Shown here one piece after another: positions 45,905-57,762 of a DNA stretch of 64,000 nt (within the stretch, counting starts at the first letter, position 1; each line of letters opens with the position of its first letter). Both the position numbers and the translations under genes were made by a program. The stretch is taken from the NCBI GenBank assembly GCA_000697355.1, contig JNEN01000724.1, positions 1 through 64,000 on the forward strand, read 5' to 3'. The DNA is from Syncephalastrum monosporum B8922 (taxonomy: Eukaryota > Mucoromycota > Mucoromycetes > Mucorales > Syncephalastraceae). Below the pieces are notes generated by a model that saw only the letters and a list, made by a program, of their open reading frames with translations, had not been told where the DNA came from and did not search any database.

Positions 45905-47475
45905 TCAAAGTAGAGGACGATAAGAAAGAACCAGCTTAAAACGGTATGCCATTCTTGCGCCCAATATACGCACGCACGCACGCACACCAGAGTCTCTCCA
46001 CAGCATACCGTAACCCATTATTACCGCACAGCACGATAACACCTCTCAACTATACACCAACGGAAGCCTTATCAGCCCGCGACTCCCAGGATCAACAAAA
46101 GAGCTTTTGCCGCCTTCTGGAATGATAAAAAAAGAAGGTTCTTTTGTCTTTACCACTTCATATACACATAGTTACAAACACCCAAAGCAAAATAATAGTA
46201 ATTTGTCAATACTGTCATCTCCGCATTATTTTTATACACGCGTCTCTTCGCATCATACATTGAGATGGGGATAAAATATCAGCATTCTTTCGTTATTGTG
46301 TTTTGACTTGGCTTGCATGTCTGTGTATACGCGTTAACGCTGTATGCGCGGATGCTCAAAAACAAGAAAAAAGCTGGCCACGTGCATGCATCGACCCAAA
46401 CGTCATCCCAGGAATGACAGATGAAACATCAAAGCACATATATATACAGCTTGATGATACAGAAAACAGTATCACTTTCGGATCCTGGGGGAGAGGAAGA
46501 TCGCGCGAAGCAAACGCTTGTCCGACTCGCCTTTCTTTTTGTACAGCACTTCCCCGCCCCCCAGCTGCTCATACTAGAATACACCTAAAATCCAAAAGAT
46601 CGTGTGGCACCATTTAATCTCGTCGCGTTCCACAAACGCAACCCTCCTTTGACGTTTTCCTTTCATTTTCGCATGCTATGAATGAAGAAGAAACAAAAAG
46701 GCTAAGTGTAAATGACAGTTAAGACGAATACAGAAGCGAAAGAAGATATGTCAAATCATGGCGTGATGGCTTGCAACCTTTTTCTTCCTTTCCTTGTCTT
46801 TTTGTACGAGTGTAAATCCGGGCGGCTGCAACTGTTGCATCTTCAGCACTTTTGCTGCTCCGCCCTTTTTTTTTTTTGTCACTCGTCGTTATGCCTGAAC
46901 GACGAGTTGCCAAGTTTGAAAAAAAAACAACAGGCCACATGAACACGTCAAAGACCTCTTATTTATGAGATCTTTTTTTTTTTACATGTCCGAATCGAGG
47001 GGGTTCTGGGATCGGCACGAAGCATCCACCCACGGCCAGAACACACAAACGTTTCTTCAGGGCGAACGGAAAAAAAGTTAGGGCGCCTGTGGGTTGTCCC
47101 TGCCTCTCCGTCTCCCTTTACAAAAAAAAAAAAGGCGCTCGTCTTACGTTGCACCGGCTGAACTGCTCATTTATTTAGCGCGAATAAGCGACAGTGGGTA
47201 AGAAAGAGAGACAGGAGCACAGCAGCATATCAAAAAGCAGCCAACGACAGTCAGCAGAAAAGCAGCATTAAAAAAAAAAAAGGAAGACAGTGAGCCAACT
47301 AAACGCAGGTACAAGACGCACAAACAGATATACATATACAAGCACATACACAAAACGAGGCACGCTTTTTTGTTTCCCACTTTTTTTTTCTCTTTTTGCT
47401 TTTTTGCTTTTTCACTTTCCTCCTTTCCCTCTCTTTATATTTTTTTTGGTTTTATTGTTTCGCTTCTCTTTTGAT
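45905..47475. other. Intergenic region between velvet 2 and TBC gene
   Basis: 1.6 kb with A- and T-runs (for example 46867-46879, 46972-46983, 47269-47282) and a CT-rich tract just before the TBC start. A 104-codon frame at 46303-46617 is weak and has no recognisable domain. Confidence 0.4.
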
Positions 47476-50219
47476 ATGGAGAAGAAGCCATCGATGTCTA
47501 CGCTTGCCGAACGACGGCGCATCCCCACCTCACCTGAGAAACTCAAGGTGTATACGCAAATCAAGCACAGCACCAGTTTTACGTCGCTCACCATGGATGA
47601 CACCACCGAGCACATGACCGAGGGTGATCAGCAACGCCTTGAGCGTCTCAAGGCCGAAAATGCCCAGCTGCCACCTCAGGTAAAAGACCCCCTTCCCAAT
47701 ATTTATATACATAAAATTCGAGAACGCCTTTTAATCTCACCTTGATTTAGGATTCGGAGGAGTATCTGCTCGCCCGTCTCGAAAAGCAGAACGCCCTACT
47801 CACAGCCAACCCCAAGTCGGTATACATTGAATCGAACAAGTTGCAGGCCGACTTTGAAACGGTGCGTGCACTGGCAGAAATCGATGACGGCGACTTTTGG
47901 GGTTGCGTCGTGGCCGATTTCACCAACACAGCCCAGAAGCTGCCGCACCTGCTTGCAGCCAAACTCCGTCAGGGCGGTATCCCTGAACGGGTCCGCGGCC
48001 TTGTCTGGCGCGCCATGAGTCAGTCCTCGGCCACCAACCTCGAGAGCATCTACGAGAAGCTCGTCCAGGAAGACGCCGACCTCAGCTCGCCGTACGAGCG
48101 CGCCATCTCCCGTGATCTGGCGCGCACCTTCCCCAACGTCGACATGTTCCGCACCGAGGACGGCGAGGGCCAGCGCGCGATGGGTCGCCTCCTGCGGGCC
48201 TACAGTGTCTATGACGCCCACGTTGGCTACTGCCAAGGCCTGGCTTTCCTCGTTGGCCCTCTCCTCTTGACGGCAAGTGGCTATCTTTTTTTACCAAAAA
48301 AAAAAAAAAAAAAAGAAACGAAATGAGTGCCTGGATCTCATTTTTTCTACCCACAGATGCCCGAAAAGGAAGCCTTCTGTGTCTTTGTCAGATTAATGGA
48401 GACGTATGAGATGCGCACCATGTTCACGTTGAACATGGAGGGCCTTCATCTGCGACTCCATCAGTTCGCCACCCTCCTCACGCAGCTCTGCCCTGAACTC
48501 GATGCCCATCTGGCACGCCACTCGATCCACCCCGCCATGTACGCGTCGCAGTGGTTCCTCACCTTGTTTGCCTACACGTTCCCAATGTCACTCGTCCTGC
48601 GCGTGTACGATCTTGTGTTTGCCGAGGGCGCGGTCGAGACCATCACTCGCGTTGCGATTGCCGTCATGCAAAAGAACCAGGACACGCTCCTCGCGATCGA
48701 CGACTTTGAGCAGCTCATGCTCTACCTCTCCTCGCGCAAGCTCTACGAGGCCTACAAAGACAACGAGGAGCAAGTGATCGTAGATACGATGGCGCTCAGC
48801 AGCGTGATCACCCAAACCAAGATGGACAGTATCGCCGAGAGCCACGCACGCGAGCTCGAGCAAGAAAAGGAGCGCGCACAGCAGCTCTTGGCTGTACGCA
48901 TGCACCGCCGCACGTCGTCGACGTGCACGAGCCGCTCCGGGTCGGTGGTCGGCCTGCACCAGCAGATCGAGGACCTCTTGACCGCCTTGTCCCAGCTCCA
49001 AAAGGAGCACTCACGTCTGTCTGAGGAGCTTGTTGGGTTCCAGATGCGCGAGATGGATCACGAGAACGAGCGTCAGCGGCTCGCCAAGCGCAATCAGACC
49101 TTGGAAAAGCGCCTCGCCAAAATCAAGATGCAGCAGCCGCGCGCCATGATGAGCCCGCTCACGCCGTCCGAAGGCGACTTCCGGTCTTTTGTTGATACGC
49201 TTCGCACGAGCGGCGACTTTGGTGCCCTCGTCGCTGGCGCGCTGTCGCCCACGACGGAGGCCCCGCCGCAACCCTTCCCCAACGACGATGACGATGACGA
49301 AAACGACGACGACGAAGAAGAAGAAAAGGTCAAGAAAGAGCCAACGTCGATTGAAAAAGTGACTTCTGAGCTGATGGCGTACAAGCTCGCCAACTTTGAG
49401 ATGGGCCAAAAGTACCAGCGCGTGTGCACACAGCACGACGAGTTGCAGCAGCAGATGCACCGCCGCGAAGCCGAGCACCAAGAGGAGATTGACGCATTGC
49501 AGGCTGAGGCCGACGCGCTGCAAGCCGAAAAGGAGCAGCTTGTGGAGGAACGCGACGAGATGGACAAGGAGCACCGCGAGACGGAGCAAAAGTTGCTCGC
49601 AGCCAAGAAAACCGCGTCCGAACTGCAGCTCGAGAAGCTTGCCGTGCAAAAGCAGGTGGAGCAGCTGGAGAAGCGCGTCGAGACCCTCGAGCAAGAGAAG
49701 CGCGACTACCTCATGCCGCGCGATTCGTTCTCGGAAGAAGTGTTTGCGGCCCACCAGACCCTGTTCGGCAGCGCGGGCAAGACCGCTCCCCAGACCGAGA
49801 ATGAGGAGGATGTCTACAAGGCCCAGCTGGCCGAGAGCGAGCTGCGCTGCCGAGAGCTTGAAAAGCTGCTTGCCGAGAGCAAGTGCAAGCTCGCCGAGTA
49901 CGAGACCATTCTGGCACCGCCGTCCCGGCGCCAGAGCTTGCGGCGCGCGTCGTCGATGCGCAGCAACGCCATCAGCACACCCACCTCGCCGTCCTACCCA
50001 TGGAATGAGCCGCGCGAGTCGACCGACAGCTTCACATCGACCACATCCTCCAAGCGGTCGAGCGTGTACTCGCGCATCTGGAGCTCGATCTCGCCGAGTC
50101 ATACCGCGGCGACCTCCCCTGCAGCGAGTGTCGCCAACAAGAGTCCTACTCTGACGGCCCAATCCCGACCATTGGCAGCCACCCACGATATTGTAGTCGA
50201 GGAGCCTCAACAGATTTAA
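47476..50219 (+). CDS. TBC-domain Rab GTPase-activating protein with coiled coil
   Basis: Exons are 47476-47679, 47751-48272 and 48357-50219, giving 862 residues. The TBC domain spans about residues 140-360. It contains GGIPERVRGLVWRAM, the arginine finger in ISRDLARTFPN, and the glutamine finger in VGYCQGLAFLVG, so it should accelerate GTP hydrolysis by Rab proteins. After it comes an acidic D/E run (about 585-600), then long coiled coil with heptad-like Glu/Leu/Lys (EEIDALQAEADALQAEKEQL), then a Ser/Thr tail. The layout resembles EVI5/GYP5-type GAPs in membrane traffic. Intron 2 (48273-48356) is GC-AG (GCAAGT) and contains a 20-A run. Confidence 0.93.
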
Positions 50220-50653
50220 GCTCGCTTTCACCTTTCTCTTTTCCTCCTGTTCTAGTCGTTAGTATATTAAATTAAAAAAGCTCACTCTTTGTATACCCCT
50301 TCGTATATCAGTAAGCTAGCACACCCTATTTCTTGTCTTCTACCCTCTCTCTCTCCTCTTTCTCTTTTTTTTTCTTTCTCTTGCTTTACTTGATACAAAT
50401 ATATATATAACATTATGAAACTTCAAACTTTCCTGATGCAGGCAATGATTAGTTATGTGTCACAAACCAGCATAGAATGGTAAATGCAGGTGTAACAAAG
50501 CGCTCATGCGGAGAGACTTTACACATAAATCCAAGAAGTGTGTTACAGTCATCCAATTGTTGGGTGCTCTTATACACATATATATATTTGTCCTCACCTT
50601 TTTTTCTTTCTTTTCATTTCTTTTTGACTCTTTCATCTTATTTTTAATCAAAT
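50220..50653. other. Intergenic region before START gene
   Basis: CT-rich and TATATA-containing DNA (50399-50409 and 50578-50587). No gene is seen. Confidence 0.4.
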
Positions 50654-51733
50654 ATGACCATCCTGGACTCTGACAACAAGCACGCCGCACACACGCGCCA
50701 AAAGCTGCAGGATTTCAAAGACTTGGCTGTGTCTCTCGACGGTTGGACGTTCTCCTACGAGCAGGACGGTGTCAAGCTCTACACAAAAGACGTGCCCGGT
50801 GCTCCGCTCCCCATCGTGCGGGGAGACACCTTCCTGAAGACCGAGGCCTCGCCGCTCGATGTTATCACTGCCGCCGTCTTGCCCGGTTGCCGGAAAATGT
50901 GTAAATGAGCAGCATACCCACTCATGCCGTAATGAGTGAATGGCCCGAATGACACACACCTAACACACACACACACACATACGTTTATATATTAGGGGAC
51001 GAGCAGTATGACTCCTCGGACATCAAGACCTTCTACACGCGTTATGAGTCCCTGTTCTGGGTCAAGCTCAAGGCGCCCTGGCCCGTCAGGTAACATCCCA
51101 TGTTTCAGATAATGGGCGCTGTGAAACTTATATACATAGAACATTTCCTCTTTTAGTCCGCGCGACATGGTGGCGACCACGATCCGCGACGTGAGCGACG
51201 ACGTGGTGTATGCGAGCATGACGTCCGTCGACGACGACACGGTTGAGGGCGACCCGAGCTGCGTGCGCGCGACGCTGCACGTGTCGGGCTGGAAAATGGC
51301 ACGCGTCGAGGGCGGCATTGCCATCACGTATATCACCCAGGTCGACCTGGGCGGGTACATCCCCAATTGGCTGATCCGCCAGATCCAAACCCAGGTGCCC
51401 CTCTGCGCTGGCAAGGTCGCCGACTACATCCGCGACCATGGCTTTCCGCCCAACCTGCGTGTCTGCGAAGGCGCCACCTTTGCCGGCGAGGAGCTCACGC
51501 ACGAAGAGGACAAAAAGGTCCAGTATACCGTTGAGGTCACCTCGGCCACACCCGAACTGCGCCTCGAGATTGACCTCTCGCACGTCATGTTTGCGACCCA
51601 TATTAACGCCAAGATCCACACTCTCAATGGGGAGGCTCAGGTGGACGTGCAGCAGGAGAAGCGTCGGGTCGTGGTCACGGCCAAACAAGCGGTCGATAAG
51701 GTCACGTTGACTTTGACCAATACAGCGGCATAA
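50654..51733 (+). CDS. START-domain lipid-binding protein
   Basis: Exons are 50654-50900, 50996-51089 and 51157-51733, giving 305 residues with GT-AG introns. The START fold covers about residues 15-215: DGWTFSYEQDGVKLYTKDV, IKTFYTRYESLFWVKLKAPWPVSPRDMVATT, then ITYITQVDLGGYIPNWLIRQIQTQVPLCAGKVADYI, which is the characteristic C-terminal helix over the lipid pocket. It should carry a sterol or phospholipid between membranes; the ligand is not predictable here. About 90 further residues form a beta-rich region without a recognised domain. There is no signal or membrane segment. Confidence 0.9.
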
Positions 51734-51977
51734 AGTGTGCCATCTCTGCTCCTTTTTCTTTGTTTTTTTTTTTTTTTTTTCGCTCTTTTTTCCTTTACCC
51801 ATGAAAAAAGAAGATGTGAAGAGTTGTATATTGTGCGCATATGACTGATGATGGAAGATGGTTGGGTGTGGGTGGAGGTGGAGCGAGTAAGAATGTGTGT
51901 GTGTGTGTGTGTGTGACAGAGAAATGACGGATTTTTAAAGGTGATATCTGGGAGGTGTGCTTCTGTCTAGGGTCCCA

Positions 51978-53840
51978 TTACTCTGGCTTGCCAATCAGTC
52001 CCTTGCCCCAGTTTTGAATGACACGCGAGCACTGCTTGCGTACATGCTCTGATCGCGGAGTCTTCCACAGTTGGAGGGCGTCCAGTTGTCGTGCGTGGTG
52101 CACGCACTGTTCCCAATAGAACTTGGCATACAACCGATTTTCAATCACATGCTACATAGTAAGAACGATACGTGAGTGTGGGATGAAAGGCGACAGAAAC
52201 GGACGTACATCGAAATCAGAGATCGCGTATTCCTTGTTTTCTGGCATCTGCACAATGAAATCGTCAGGAAGCACCCAGAATTCACCGCCGGCGAGATAGC
52301 TCGAAAACATGCATGCCGAGCGACGGTTCAGGAAGCGTTCAGCGCACCTAATAGTGGAGGTCAGCAAAATAAAAGGAAAAAAGGGGCAACTAGATGGCTG
52401 GTGAGAAAGAACACGACGCTTACCAGGGTTGGACATGCTTGCTCTCAACGACAATAGGCTCATAGTGGAAATCATAGTGCTCGACAGGGTAGAGAGTCGT
52501 GGCATTGTACCAGTGGTCATACGAGGTCGGGCCCTCGTTCAATTTCCAGTGCGGATCCAGCAGGCCCAGCTGGTTCTCCTCGACGAGCTCGACAACGCGG
52601 CTCTTTTGGCGGGGCATAATGTAAGCACTGCTGTCGTACGAAGCAAAGCCAAAGACAGGCACGACAAGCATATCACCCGAGCGCAGGAGGGTGTCGAAAA
52701 TCTGTCGGTTCGTGTCGAGGGTACGGCGCACGTCCGTGGCAGGAATCATGTGGGATGGCATCTCCATCACGAATTCAGTACGCGCAAACAGACGTGCCAT
52801 GTTGCGTTCTGCGTTGCGAGGCATGAGCACCGTCACGGCTGAGCCTGGGGTTTGAACAAGGTGCACATCCACGCGATCGGCCAGTTTGGACTGCCACGCG
52901 CTCTGGATCTGGGCCAGCGCAGCGCTGTCGCTGGTCTGAACGTGCACGGTCGCAGAGATGGGGCCCTGCCAGTGCTGTGCGAGGCGCTCCAGCTCGGACC
53001 ATGTACCAGGCGTGACGGACGTCAAGAGGGAGATGTCGTCTTCGCGCGGCAGCGTGTGTGACGCGAGCCAGTACGGCTTGGCGGATCCTGCCGCATCGTA
53101 GAAGGCCTTGGAGAAGAGCTTGGACATTTTCAAGCCGTGTGTCATTTCATCCAGGGACGAATAGGTCTCGTCTAAAATAGCATTCGATTAGAGGTATCCA
53201 CGGTGGCCAACCCAATAGCTTGGTTACCTTGATCATACGTTCTCTGAGGAACCCATTGATCGCCAAAACGAGCATCCAAAAAGAGGTGAGGGGTGAAGAG
53301 CCAATTCCAGAGATGATTGACGGAAAGGAAGACGGAGAAGATGATGTAAAAGAGGATCAGGAAACGGAAGGGACGGGAGCGGAAGACAGTAGCGAGGCGT
53401 GAACGACGCTGAGTGCCACCAAACGCAGGCGAGGGTTTGTCGTGGGGCAAGAGTGGCCCCGAAGGCGAGTCCATCAGGGCATCGACATGACGCATCGCGG
53501 TGCTGAGGTGGCGTTTCCATGCCGGCTGAACCCGTCTTTTCGGCGAGGGTGGGTACATTTCAGGATATTCGCTGTTCTTGAGGCCCAACGATGGCGAGGA
53601 CGAGGCAGGGGAATGAAAGTGGGTGGAGTTCAAAGACGCAGAAGAGGAAGGGGAGGGCGTAGTCAGGGGAACCGAATCTTGTTCCTGTTGCTTCTTCTTT
53701 TGCTGTTCCGGGATGGCGTACAAATGGGCAGACGATGACGGTTTGCGCTGATGAGTCGTTCGAGACGTTTTAGAGATGGAAGAGGAGCGCGAGTGGCCGG
53801 GCCGTGACGGGTGGCCTTGTTTATTCGTATTGTCGGCCAT
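51978..53840 (-). CDS. LARGE/B4GAT1-like glycosyltransferase (GT49), type II membrane
   Basis: Exons are 53228-53840, 52424-53171, 52209-52347 and 51978-52151, giving 557 residues. A Ser/Pro-rich cytosolic tail is followed by one membrane segment (about 167-187, FLILFYIIFSVFLSVNHLW) and a lumenal catalytic region. GT49 features are LERLAQHWQGPISATVHV, then PRNAERNMARLFARTEFVMEMP, later VPVFGF, then a distal SYDHWYNATTLYPV and the FLNRRSACMFSSYLAGGEFWVLPDDFIVQMPE block. The family transfers sugars to glycans in the Golgi. The usual DxD metal motif appears degenerate (PSH at the aligned place), so activity is uncertain. The ATG at 53840 was chosen over upstream non-ATG codons. It ends 245 bp from the convergent START gene. 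Confidence 0.85.
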
Positions 53841-54188
53841 GGCTTGAACTTTGTTTTGTGTGTATATCGTTATCAATATGCAGGGACAACAACACTTCTC
53901 TTCTTTTGCGTGCTACTTGCTTTTTCTCTGAAAAAACAACACGAGAAATGATGGGTCGAGCCCGGCGGTTCTTGTTTCTGTCAATCAGGTAAAAGGATCG
54001 ACCCGAAAAAAAGACCCGTTCTGGGTTCTAAGCGGGTGTCACCTGCCCGTTGCAATCTCTCTCTCATCCCAACATCTTGTCTGTCATTCAACCGTGCCTG
54101 AATTCTGTCGCGCTTGCTCTCTCTCTCTCTTTCTTTCTTTCTCTCCTTCTCTCTCTTTCTTCTATCCTTCTTTTCTTCTTCCTCCATC

Positions 54189-54532
54189 ATGTCTTACCAG
54201 CAGAACTATCCTCCTCAGCAGGGCAGCTACTACCCTCCTCCTCCCCAGCAGCAGCAGGGTGGCTATTACCCTCCTCCTCAGCAGGGCGGTTACTATCAGC
54301 CTGCGTAAGTCTCATACTCCTCGTTGATCGAGAAGAATAACTCATTCTGTGCCATTAGCCCTCCTCCGCAGACTATCGTTGTTCAGCAGCCCCAGCAGCA
54401 GAGCAATGACAGAGACTGCTGCACTGCTTGGTAATTGGAAAATGACAGTCCGTCTGCGAATAAGAACTGACTAATTTTTTCATTAGCATGGCCACGCTGC
54501 TGTGCTGCTGCGTCCTCGAAGAATGCTGTTAA
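54189..54532 (+). CDS. CYSTM-family small Cys-rich protein 1
   Basis: Exons are 54189-54304, 54359-54430 and 54487-54532, giving 77 residues. It has Tyr/Pro/Gln/Gly repeats (QQGSYYPPPP, QQGGYYPP) followed by a Cys-rich membrane-associated tail (DRDCCTACMATLLCCCVLEECC) typical of CYSTM proteins. These are small stress-linked tail-anchored or palmitoylated proteins known in fungi and plants; the precise role is uncertain. It is divergent from the GT49 gene (348 bp between the two starts). A paralogue lies at 55933-56234. Confidence 0.9.
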
Positions 54533-55932
54533 CCTATCACTTCATGAACACCCTTGCTATAGAGATTCCTCCACGCATGTATACACTACAACATATCACC
54601 CATCCATATAGTAATAAATCAAGCCACGCCGCTCCCAAGGTCGGATAGACAAGTAAACATGAAATTGCATGCCAGGTGTGGAGGGTCGGAACGTGTCAGG
54701 CTTTATTTTGTGTGCGTGACACGAAAAGCATCAAGGAAAAAAAAACCAAAAGCCTATTTACCGACCCAATCCCCGCCTGACTATTTTTTATGGACGGTAC
54801 TGGTCCATTTAACAGCATTTTATGAGCAGTCTTCCCAATTTCCAATGCAAACACATTTGCTGAGCATTGTACAGTTCCTCGGCATATTATTCTCGCATAA
54901 TGAAGATAAAAGAAAGTCGGACAGAGCCAATTTTTGATTCTGATGGAATTCTGCGAAACCACAAAATGATCAGTAGTTCTTGGCGCCACGGATGGGGAGA
55001 AAGGACTCCGTTGTTGAGCCACACCAGCATCACCACAGAACAGCTGCTTCTCTGCGCGCGCGCTTTCATTGCCCGTGCGCTTTTTTTTCTTTTTTCGAAG
55101 AGCCAATTCATTCCGAGACCAAGGAAGGGAACTTGTAGCGCCGAGACGACGTATGCGTTCTCGCGTGTCACAAACTTTTTCGCAGTTCCACAGTTTAGAC
55201 GCTTTTGTTATGTGAGAGTCATTGGATATGTTCTCAGCGTAGTGATCTATAAAATCACGCCAAGGTCAAAGGAAAAAAGGGCGCAAATAACCAAAAGGAC
55301 AGATAGGCTTATCATGATCACCGGCCGCCGGCTCATCAGCCTCACCGGCTGAAGGCGTTTTCCATCCATATTTGTGCCGATGTTTGGGTACACCAAGCAA
55401 AGGACCGTAAACCCCTTGCCTTGACTTGCTATCTCCGTCCAGGCCGCCTCCTTCTTTTTCAGCCCCTAACCCCTTCCCTCTCGAATCTAATAAATTCAGA
55501 TGCAGGATCATATTGATGAGGTTGATGTATCTGAAACACCCTTGCACCCATCACCACTGCTGCTGATCGCGTCGACGGATACGTGTCGTTTCTTGCGCGT
55601 TGCTCATGCACACCTGAATACTTTTCAAGGGCCGAAGGACAAAGAGCATGCCGCATCAGCGGTCGAGCAAAATAAGCGCTTCCAAATCCAGTTTGGTGGC
55701 AAAAAAATCAATGAGACGAGAGCTCAAGCCAGAGGAAAGGAGAGAAAGCCAAACCAGGGCTGATGATGTGGTTGAGTATAGGGCCCTTTTATAAAAAAAA
55801 AAAAAAGCGCCTTATCCTTAGCGTGCATAGGTTTTCTCACCTTCCTTTTCTCTTTTTCTTTTCGCACTCTCTCTCTATTTTCTCCTTTTCTTTTCCTTTT
55901 CACTCACTCTTGTCAAGTACCTTTCTCTGAAG
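54533..55932. other. Intergenic region between the two CYSTM genes
   Basis: 1.4 kb of AT-rich sequence with an A15 run near 55792-55806 and a CT-rich tract before 55933. Frames at 54867-55352 and 55500-55763 show no recognisable domain. Confidence 0.4.
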
Positions 55933-56234
55933 ATGGCCCAAGACTACTACCCGCCTCCCCCGCCCCAGGGACAACAGCAATACTATCAGCAGCCGCCTCC
56001 GCAGGGTGGTCCAGGTAATGACAGAACCAGACCCTTCCTCTCCCTTTTCCCCGATACGCGCTTGCCAACACAGGTTTCCATGATGTAGGCTACTACCAGC
56101 CCCAGCCACCGCCCAACACGGTCTACGTCCAGCAGCCGCAACAAAAGGGTGGTGACCACAACTGCTGTATGGCATGTTTGATCGGTTGCTTGGCATGCTG
56201 CGCCTTGGAGGAGCTCTGCGACATGTGCTGTTAA
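55933..56234 (+). CDS. CYSTM-family small Cys-rich protein 2
   Basis: Exon 1 is 55933-56014 and exon 2 starts at 56074 (80 residues) or 56089 (75 residues). The protein has a Pro/Gln/Tyr-rich start, then NCCMACLIGCLACCALEELCDMCC, a CYSTM-type tail. Two acceptor AGs 15 nt apart are both in frame, so both isoforms are possible. It is a paralogue of 54189-54532 in the same orientation. Confidence 0.9.
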
Positions 56235-56899
56235 AAGAAAAAAGTGCAGATGTATCTTGATCCCATCCGTTTCCGTCCTTTATTCGCGCATACTCCTTTC
56301 GGTTCCTTCTTTCTCTCTCTCTCTCTCTCTCTTTTTTTTTTCTCCCTTACTGTAACTTGTAACATCTCCAAAGACATCCACACATGAAGAAGGTACACCG
56401 GGCAGGTGTATTTTTTTTACCATATAAATGAATGACCCAAACAAAAACAATGTCATGGCGTGTAATTTTTTTGAGCGGAACTGGCAAGTGCCTTGCCTTG
56501 CTGCTGTGATTGAAATGTGCCTTGGACACAGAGAGACCATCCTCATGCTCCACCTTTTGACACGATTTAGCAAGTCGACACGATACACTGTGCCCACGTA
56601 TTCCCATCCGTCGGCTTTTCGGTTAAATAAAAGTGTATATCCTTTTTATTGAGTAGTCGTGTGATTAGTATAGAATTAACGTCAGTAAAATAAAAGGTAA
56701 GGTAGGAAGGGTTTATCGTGCATGGGAGAATAAAATATGCGAGAGTCGTGAGCGTGTGTGTGTACGTGTATATTCTGTGTGGGGTAATTATGAGTGGGTT
56801 TGCAGTATCAAGTGATGGGGTATCTACATGAGTGTTTGTGGGAGAAAAATGTCAGGGTGATGGATGTCATGTCGCACAGCAGCAGAAATGGGATAGTTC
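56235..56899. other. 3' intergenic region
   Basis: Begins with a CT repeat and T run (56312-56342), then AT-rich DNA. No gene is seen. Confidence 0.4.
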
Positions 56900-57762
56900 T
56901 TAAGCTGCTTGCAAGAACCACTTGTCGAGATGAGACGTCTGCGACTGGCATCGCTTCAGGCCTCCGGCCATGCCAAGCTCATTGGGTTTGGTCTCTTGGC
57001 TTTGTTGCTGCTGCTGCTGTTGTTGTTGCTTTTTCAGCATAACCGAAAGGAGGGAAATGGGTTTAGTTGCCGACGCCTGCTTCTCAAAGAAGGGCTTGTC
57101 GGCCAGGGAGGCCGGCGGAGACGAGCAAGTCGAAACAGAATCGGCCGGTGTGTCGTAGCCATAGTAGCCTTCACTTGCCAACGACCCTACGGACATCGAC
57201 TCATCATAGTATTCGTCGTGGTAGGCGTCCTCCTCGTCGTCTTCGTTCATCACTTCTTCGTCCTCTCCTTCTTCGTCGTCGTCAATGAAGAATTTGGAGT
57301 GAGGCGAGGTGGTTGACTTCACTGGTGAGGAAGGCGTAAACGCTGCGGTTGAAGGTGGAGTCGACATGGCTACGGCAGGAAGACTCGGTAAATTAGGAAG
57401 GGACTGCGAGCGCTTCAAGGCGAGGTGGTAGTTCTCCTTGGCGTGCGTTTCAATGCCAGTGAGGCCCATGTCATCTATCTGCTGTTTCGGTTCGAGGAGG
57501 GCAGTCGACTTCCGTCGTCGTTGTCGCATCGTATGGCGAGCCCATAAGCGCCATGACAAGTTTTCTAGCCGGAAGCCATTGCGAATATTGCGTTTGCACT
57601 TTGTGAACACTAACAGATGGATGAGGACGTTAGGCATGCGTTCTGTGAAGGATACATGGTAGCAACTTATTTACCTGCCCAGAGACTTGACAATTCGTCG
57701 ATATTGGACCACCGAAATTTATGTAACGGGTGTAAAGACGTGATGAGCAAGTGCATATCCAT
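56900..57762 (-). CDS. AreA GATA-like (DUF1752) domain protein
   Basis: Exons are 57675-57762 and 56900-57609, giving 265 residues. The N-terminal 50 residues contain IDELSSLWAVFTKCKRNI, then NGFRLENLSWRLWARH, the pattern of the AreA GATA-like domain (PF08550 type) found in nitrogen-regulation-related fungal proteins that lack or precede the zinc finger. No GATA zinc finger is present here. The rest is low complexity: a Ser/Pro stretch, an acidic run (DDDEEGEDEEVMNEDDEED), and a polyglutamine run near residue 235. Two tandem Met codons (57762 and 57756) could start the protein. It is probably regulatory, but this is inferred. Confidence 0.85.

Noticed and set aside
46303..46617. 104-codon frame
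   Set aside because: No similarity I recognise, and AT-rich intergenic composition around it.
49011..50231. 406-codon minus-strand frame
   Set aside because: Leu-rich shadow of the GC-biased TBC coiled-coil exon on the opposite strand.
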